A stretch of 46,145 bases of DNA from Paucihalobacter sp036825875 (GTDB lineage: Bacteria; Bacteroidota; Bacteroidia; Flavobacteriales; Flavobacteriaceae). Shown in pieces: positions 43,979 through 46,145 of the stretch. The notes under the pieces were generated by a model, which was not told where the DNA came from, ran no database searches, and worked only from the letters and a program-made list of their open reading frames with translations. The position numbers were made by a program, and so were the translations under genes. Location of the stretch: assembly GCF_036825875.1 (NCBI RefSeq), contig NZ_DAISXK010000022.1, positions 1 through 46,145 of the forward strand. Reading direction: 5' to 3'. Every line of letters begins with the position of its first letter. Position 1 is the first letter of the stretch.

Positions 43979-44908
43979 TTAGAAGTTATATACCACTTCA
44001 ATTTTGTGACCATGAAGCGATTTTTTAGCTTTTTCAAGATTTTCAGTAAAGCCCAAAATATAACCGCCACCTCCCGAACCACATAGTTTAAGATAATAGT
44101 CGTTGGTTTCAATGCCATTTTGCCACAATTCATGAAATTGCTGCGGAATCATTGGTTTAAAATTTCTTAATACCACTTTAGATAACTTTTTGGTATTTTT
44201 AAACAACGACTTGATATCGCCTTTTATAAAATCGTCTACACAAGCATCGGTGTGTTTTACAAACTGGTCCTTCAACATGTTTCTAAAACCTTCTTGCTTC
44301 ATGTTTTCCATAAATATACTTACCATCGGCGCCGTTTCGCCAACAATACCGCTATCTAATAAAAACACGGCACCTTTACCGTCAGCCTTTTGATAAGGAA
44401 TTCCGGTTGCCTCAATATTGTCCTTAGAATTTATTAAAATTGGTAGACTTAAATAGCTATTTAGAGGATCCAATCCAGAAGACTTACCATGGAAAAAAGA
44501 CTCCATTTCAGAAAAAATAGCTTTTAACTGTAGTAACTTTTCACGGGTGAGATTTTCTAAAACTGTAATTTTATTGAGGGCATATTTATCGTAGATGGCA
44601 GCAACCAAAGCACCACTGCTTCCAACGCCATAACCTTGCGGAATAGAGGAGTCAAAATACATACCAGCTTCAACATCGGCTTTGAATGTATCTAAATCAA
44701 AACTGACTAATGTTTCATCTAAAGTTGAAAGATGATGTGTGAATTTTTTAAGACTTTCGTTAGATTTTAAAGCCTTTTCAGAACTATCGCCATCCATTTT
44801 TAAAGCACCATTGTAAAAATTGTAAGGAATAGATAAGCCTTTCGAATCTTTGATAATGCCATACTCGCCAAAAAGAAGAATTTTCGAATAAAACAACGGA
44901 CCTTTCAT
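43979..44908 (-). CDS. GHMP-family kinase (mevalonate-kinase-like, GYDIA type)
   Basis: The 309-residue protein has a GHMP ATP-binding loop PQGYGVGSSGA (90-100), the N-terminal KILLFGEYGII (9-19, the GYDIA-type opening), HGKSSGLDPL for substrate binding and the C-terminal LCGSGGGGYILGF. It most likely phosphorylates mevalonate or phosphomevalonate. It lies between the UbiA gene and mvaD on the same strand. A well-spaced promoter lies just upstream of its start, so it may be transcribed apart from mvaD. Confidence 0.88.
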   Translation of the reverse strand: MKGPLFYSKILLFGEYGIIKDSKGLSIPYNFYNGALKMDGDSSEKALKSNESLKKFTHHLSTLDETLVSFDLDTFKADVEAGMYFDSSIPQGYGVGSSGALVAAIYDKYALNKITVLENLTREKLLQLKAIFSEMESFFHGKSSGLDPLNSYLSLPILINSKDNIEATGIPYQKADGKGAVFLLDSGIVGETAPMVSIFMENMKQEGFRNMLKDQFVKHTDACVDDFIKGDIKSLFKNTKKLSKVVLRNFKPMIPQQFHELWQNGIETNDYYLKLCGSGGGGYILGFTENLEKAKKSLHGHKIEVVYNF

Positions 44909-44933
44909 AATTAAATTACCTAAATTACTAATA

Positions 44934-44963
44934 CAAAGCTAATCAATAAAATTACACATACAA
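44934..44963 (-). promoter_or_regulatory. vegetative promoter of the GHMP kinase gene
   Basis: On the minus strand TTG (44963-44961), exactly 19 bp, then TAGCTTTG (44941-44934): a textbook Bacteroidota -33/-7 pair. It ends 25 bp before the ATG at 44908, within the mvaD-kinase gap. Confidence 0.6.
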
Positions 44964-44993
44964 TTTGAATACTACTTATTTAAGTTTTATTTA

Positions 44994-46073
44994 TTATAAC
45001 AATACTTTAGCGCCAATTCCTACAACATCATGAATGTATTTGCCATTCTCGCAAAATACAGCTAACTCATTCTCAATAAACCTACTAACCTCTTCTTTTT
45101 CAGCATTAGGATACAGTACATGCACATTGGCTCCGGCGTCTAAAGTAAAACAAATTTTACTCGATGTTTCCCTTCTAAACTCCCATATTTTATGAATGAT
45201 ACTCAAAGTATTGGGCTTCATTAAAAGAAAATAGGGCTCACTTGTCATCATCATGGCGTGTAAACTGAGTGCTTCACTTTCAACAATGCTGATGAATTTA
45301 TCAAAATCTCCTGTTTTTAAAACTTCCAGAATAGCTTCAAAATTTTGATTGGCCTGATTAAATCGCTGTTCTGCAAATGGATGGTTGTGCATCAAATCGT
45401 GCCCAACGGTGCTGGATACGACTTTTTCGCCTTGATCTACTAATAAAATAGTATCGCAATAATCTTTAAAATTGTCGTGAATTTCAAAAGGCAAAGTCGT
45501 ACCTATTAATTGACTACTTCCTGGCAAAACTGGATGCTCACCCCAAACTACCAACGGACCCTGTATACTTCTACAAGCACTACCAGAACCCAATCTTGCT
45601 AAAAATGAGGCTTTAGCGTAAAAATATTCATCGGTTATATCGCTATTTGTTAAACGCTCTAAACTCATCAAACACAAAGCTAAAGCGCTCATACCACTAG
45701 CTGAAGATGCAATACCACTACTATGAGGAAAACTATTGCCGGTTTCAATTCTAAATTTAAACTGTTTCAAAAACGGCATATAAACTTCAATGCGCTCAAA
45801 AAACTTTAAAATTTTGGGTTCAAAACTTTCAGCTCGTTGGCCGTCAAGATATACCTCAAATTCAAATTTATGAGTGTTTGAAGGTGTGTAGTGCAACTTG
45901 GTTTTGGTATGGCAATTACTCAGGGTAAAACTGATAGAGGTGTTTTTAGGTAGCTGCTCACCGTATTTCCCCCAATATTTCACTAAAGCAATATTGCTGG
46001 GCGATTGCCAAGAAACACTTCCAGTAGTGAAATTGGCTTGGATGTTTTTTGAAATAAAATTTTCTGTTGTCAT
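44994..46073 (-). CDS. mvaD: diphosphomevalonate decarboxylase MvaD
   Basis: This 359-residue GHMP-superfamily enzyme has SNIALVKYWGK (26-36), the family hallmark, FPHSSGIASSASGMS (115-129) for phosphate binding and the catalytic Asp in FTLDAGANVHVL (D312). It turns mevalonate diphosphate into isopentenyl diphosphate with ATP. I used ATG 46073; the frame extends three codons further to a TTG. It is the first of three isoprenoid genes on the minus strand. Confidence 0.95.
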   Translation of the reverse strand: MTTENFISKNIQANFTTGSVSWQSPSNIALVKYWGKYGEQLPKNTSISFTLSNCHTKTKLHYTPSNTHKFEFEVYLDGQRAESFEPKILKFFERIEVYMPFLKQFKFRIETGNSFPHSSGIASSASGMSALALCLMSLERLTNSDITDEYFYAKASFLARLGSGSACRSIQGPLVVWGEHPVLPGSSQLIGTTLPFEIHDNFKDYCDTILLVDQGEKVVSSTVGHDLMHNHPFAEQRFNQANQNFEAILEVLKTGDFDKFISIVESEALSLHAMMMTSEPYFLLMKPNTLSIIHKIWEFRRETSSKICFTLDAGANVHVLYPNAEKEEVSRFIENELAVFCENGKYIHDVVGIGAKVLL

Positions 46074-46079
46074 GCGGGG

Positions 46080-46087
46080 CAAAGATA
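46080..46087 (-). promoter_or_regulatory. candidate -7 box (TATCTTTG) of mvaD
   Basis: The minus strand reads TATCTTTG, a perfect TAnnTTTG, ending 6 bp before the mvaD ATG. No TTG is found at -33. If used, the mRNA would be nearly leaderless. Confidence 0.4.
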
Positions 46088-46145
46088 ACAGTTTTTGAAT
46101 TCTTTACTTTCTGTGCTTTTGAGAATTATTTGCTGAAAAAGCATT

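Overview
The window comes from a chromosome of a marine-type member of the Flavobacteriaceae (Bacteroidota). Supporting signs are low GC, TAnnTTTG-type -7 promoter boxes, lack of Shine-Dalgarno sequences, a TonB-dependent receptor with a carboxypeptidase-like N-terminal domain, PorT-family barrels, a mevalonate pathway and an arginine-agmatine-homospermidine type polyamine operon. About 35 genuine protein genes fill the window. I see no rRNA, tRNA or CRISPR.

Region 1 (1-8402, minus strand) is a metal-handling block: the lipoprotein adaptor of an RND pump (cut by the left edge), a CzcA-like RND pump fused in frame to a TolC-like outer-membrane channel, a small His-rich secreted protein, a PepSY membrane protein and a TonB-dependent receptor.

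Region 2 (8613-16854, plus strand) is a complete arsenosugar-biosynthesis operon: AhpD-like protein, radical SAM ArsS, periplasmic rhodanese, nucleotidyltransferase-like protein (TIGR04282 type), purine nucleoside phosphorylase, arsenite methyltransferase ArsM, PiT phosphate/arsenate transporter, fatty-acid-hydroxylase/sterol-desaturase-type enzyme, DUF547 lipoprotein and a GT2 glycosyltransferase (TIGR04283 type). The gene content suggests this order: uptake, methylation, adenosylation, adenine removal, sugar activation, glycosylation and perhaps lipid modification.

Region 3 (16891-27128) has a small Omp85 protein and a GH113-like lipoprotein on the minus strand. A plus-strand set follows: FAD/NAD oxidoreductase, polyferredoxin-type membrane Fe-S protein, two GT2 enzymes and a GT-C mannosyltransferase-like protein. 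This set is interrupted by a REP-associated tyrosine transposase (RAYT) gene, with one perfect palindrome before it and an array of five palindromes after it. The spacers between the array palindromes alternate in an A-B-A-B pattern.

Region 4 (27206-31983, minus) is a tightly overlapping polyamine operon (speA, speB, deoxyhypusine-synthase-like gene, acidic small protein), followed upstream by an RsuA/RluB-type pseudouridine synthase whose catalytic Asp is replaced by Gly.

Region 5 (32017-42928) is a signalling and envelope locus. A hybrid histidine kinase with receiver and Hpt domains diverges from a NodC/hyaluronan-synthase-like GT2 gene. That GT2 gene is preceded by a well-formed sigma-54 -24/-12 element and an upstream palindrome, and is followed by a sigma-54 activator of the NtrC type. 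A convergent five-gene operon encodes two PorT-like barrels, a DUF2490 protein and two MORN-repeat proteins.

Region 6 (43023-46073, minus) holds a UbiA-type prenyltransferase, a GHMP kinase and diphosphomevalonate decarboxylase, i.e. isoprenoid metabolism.
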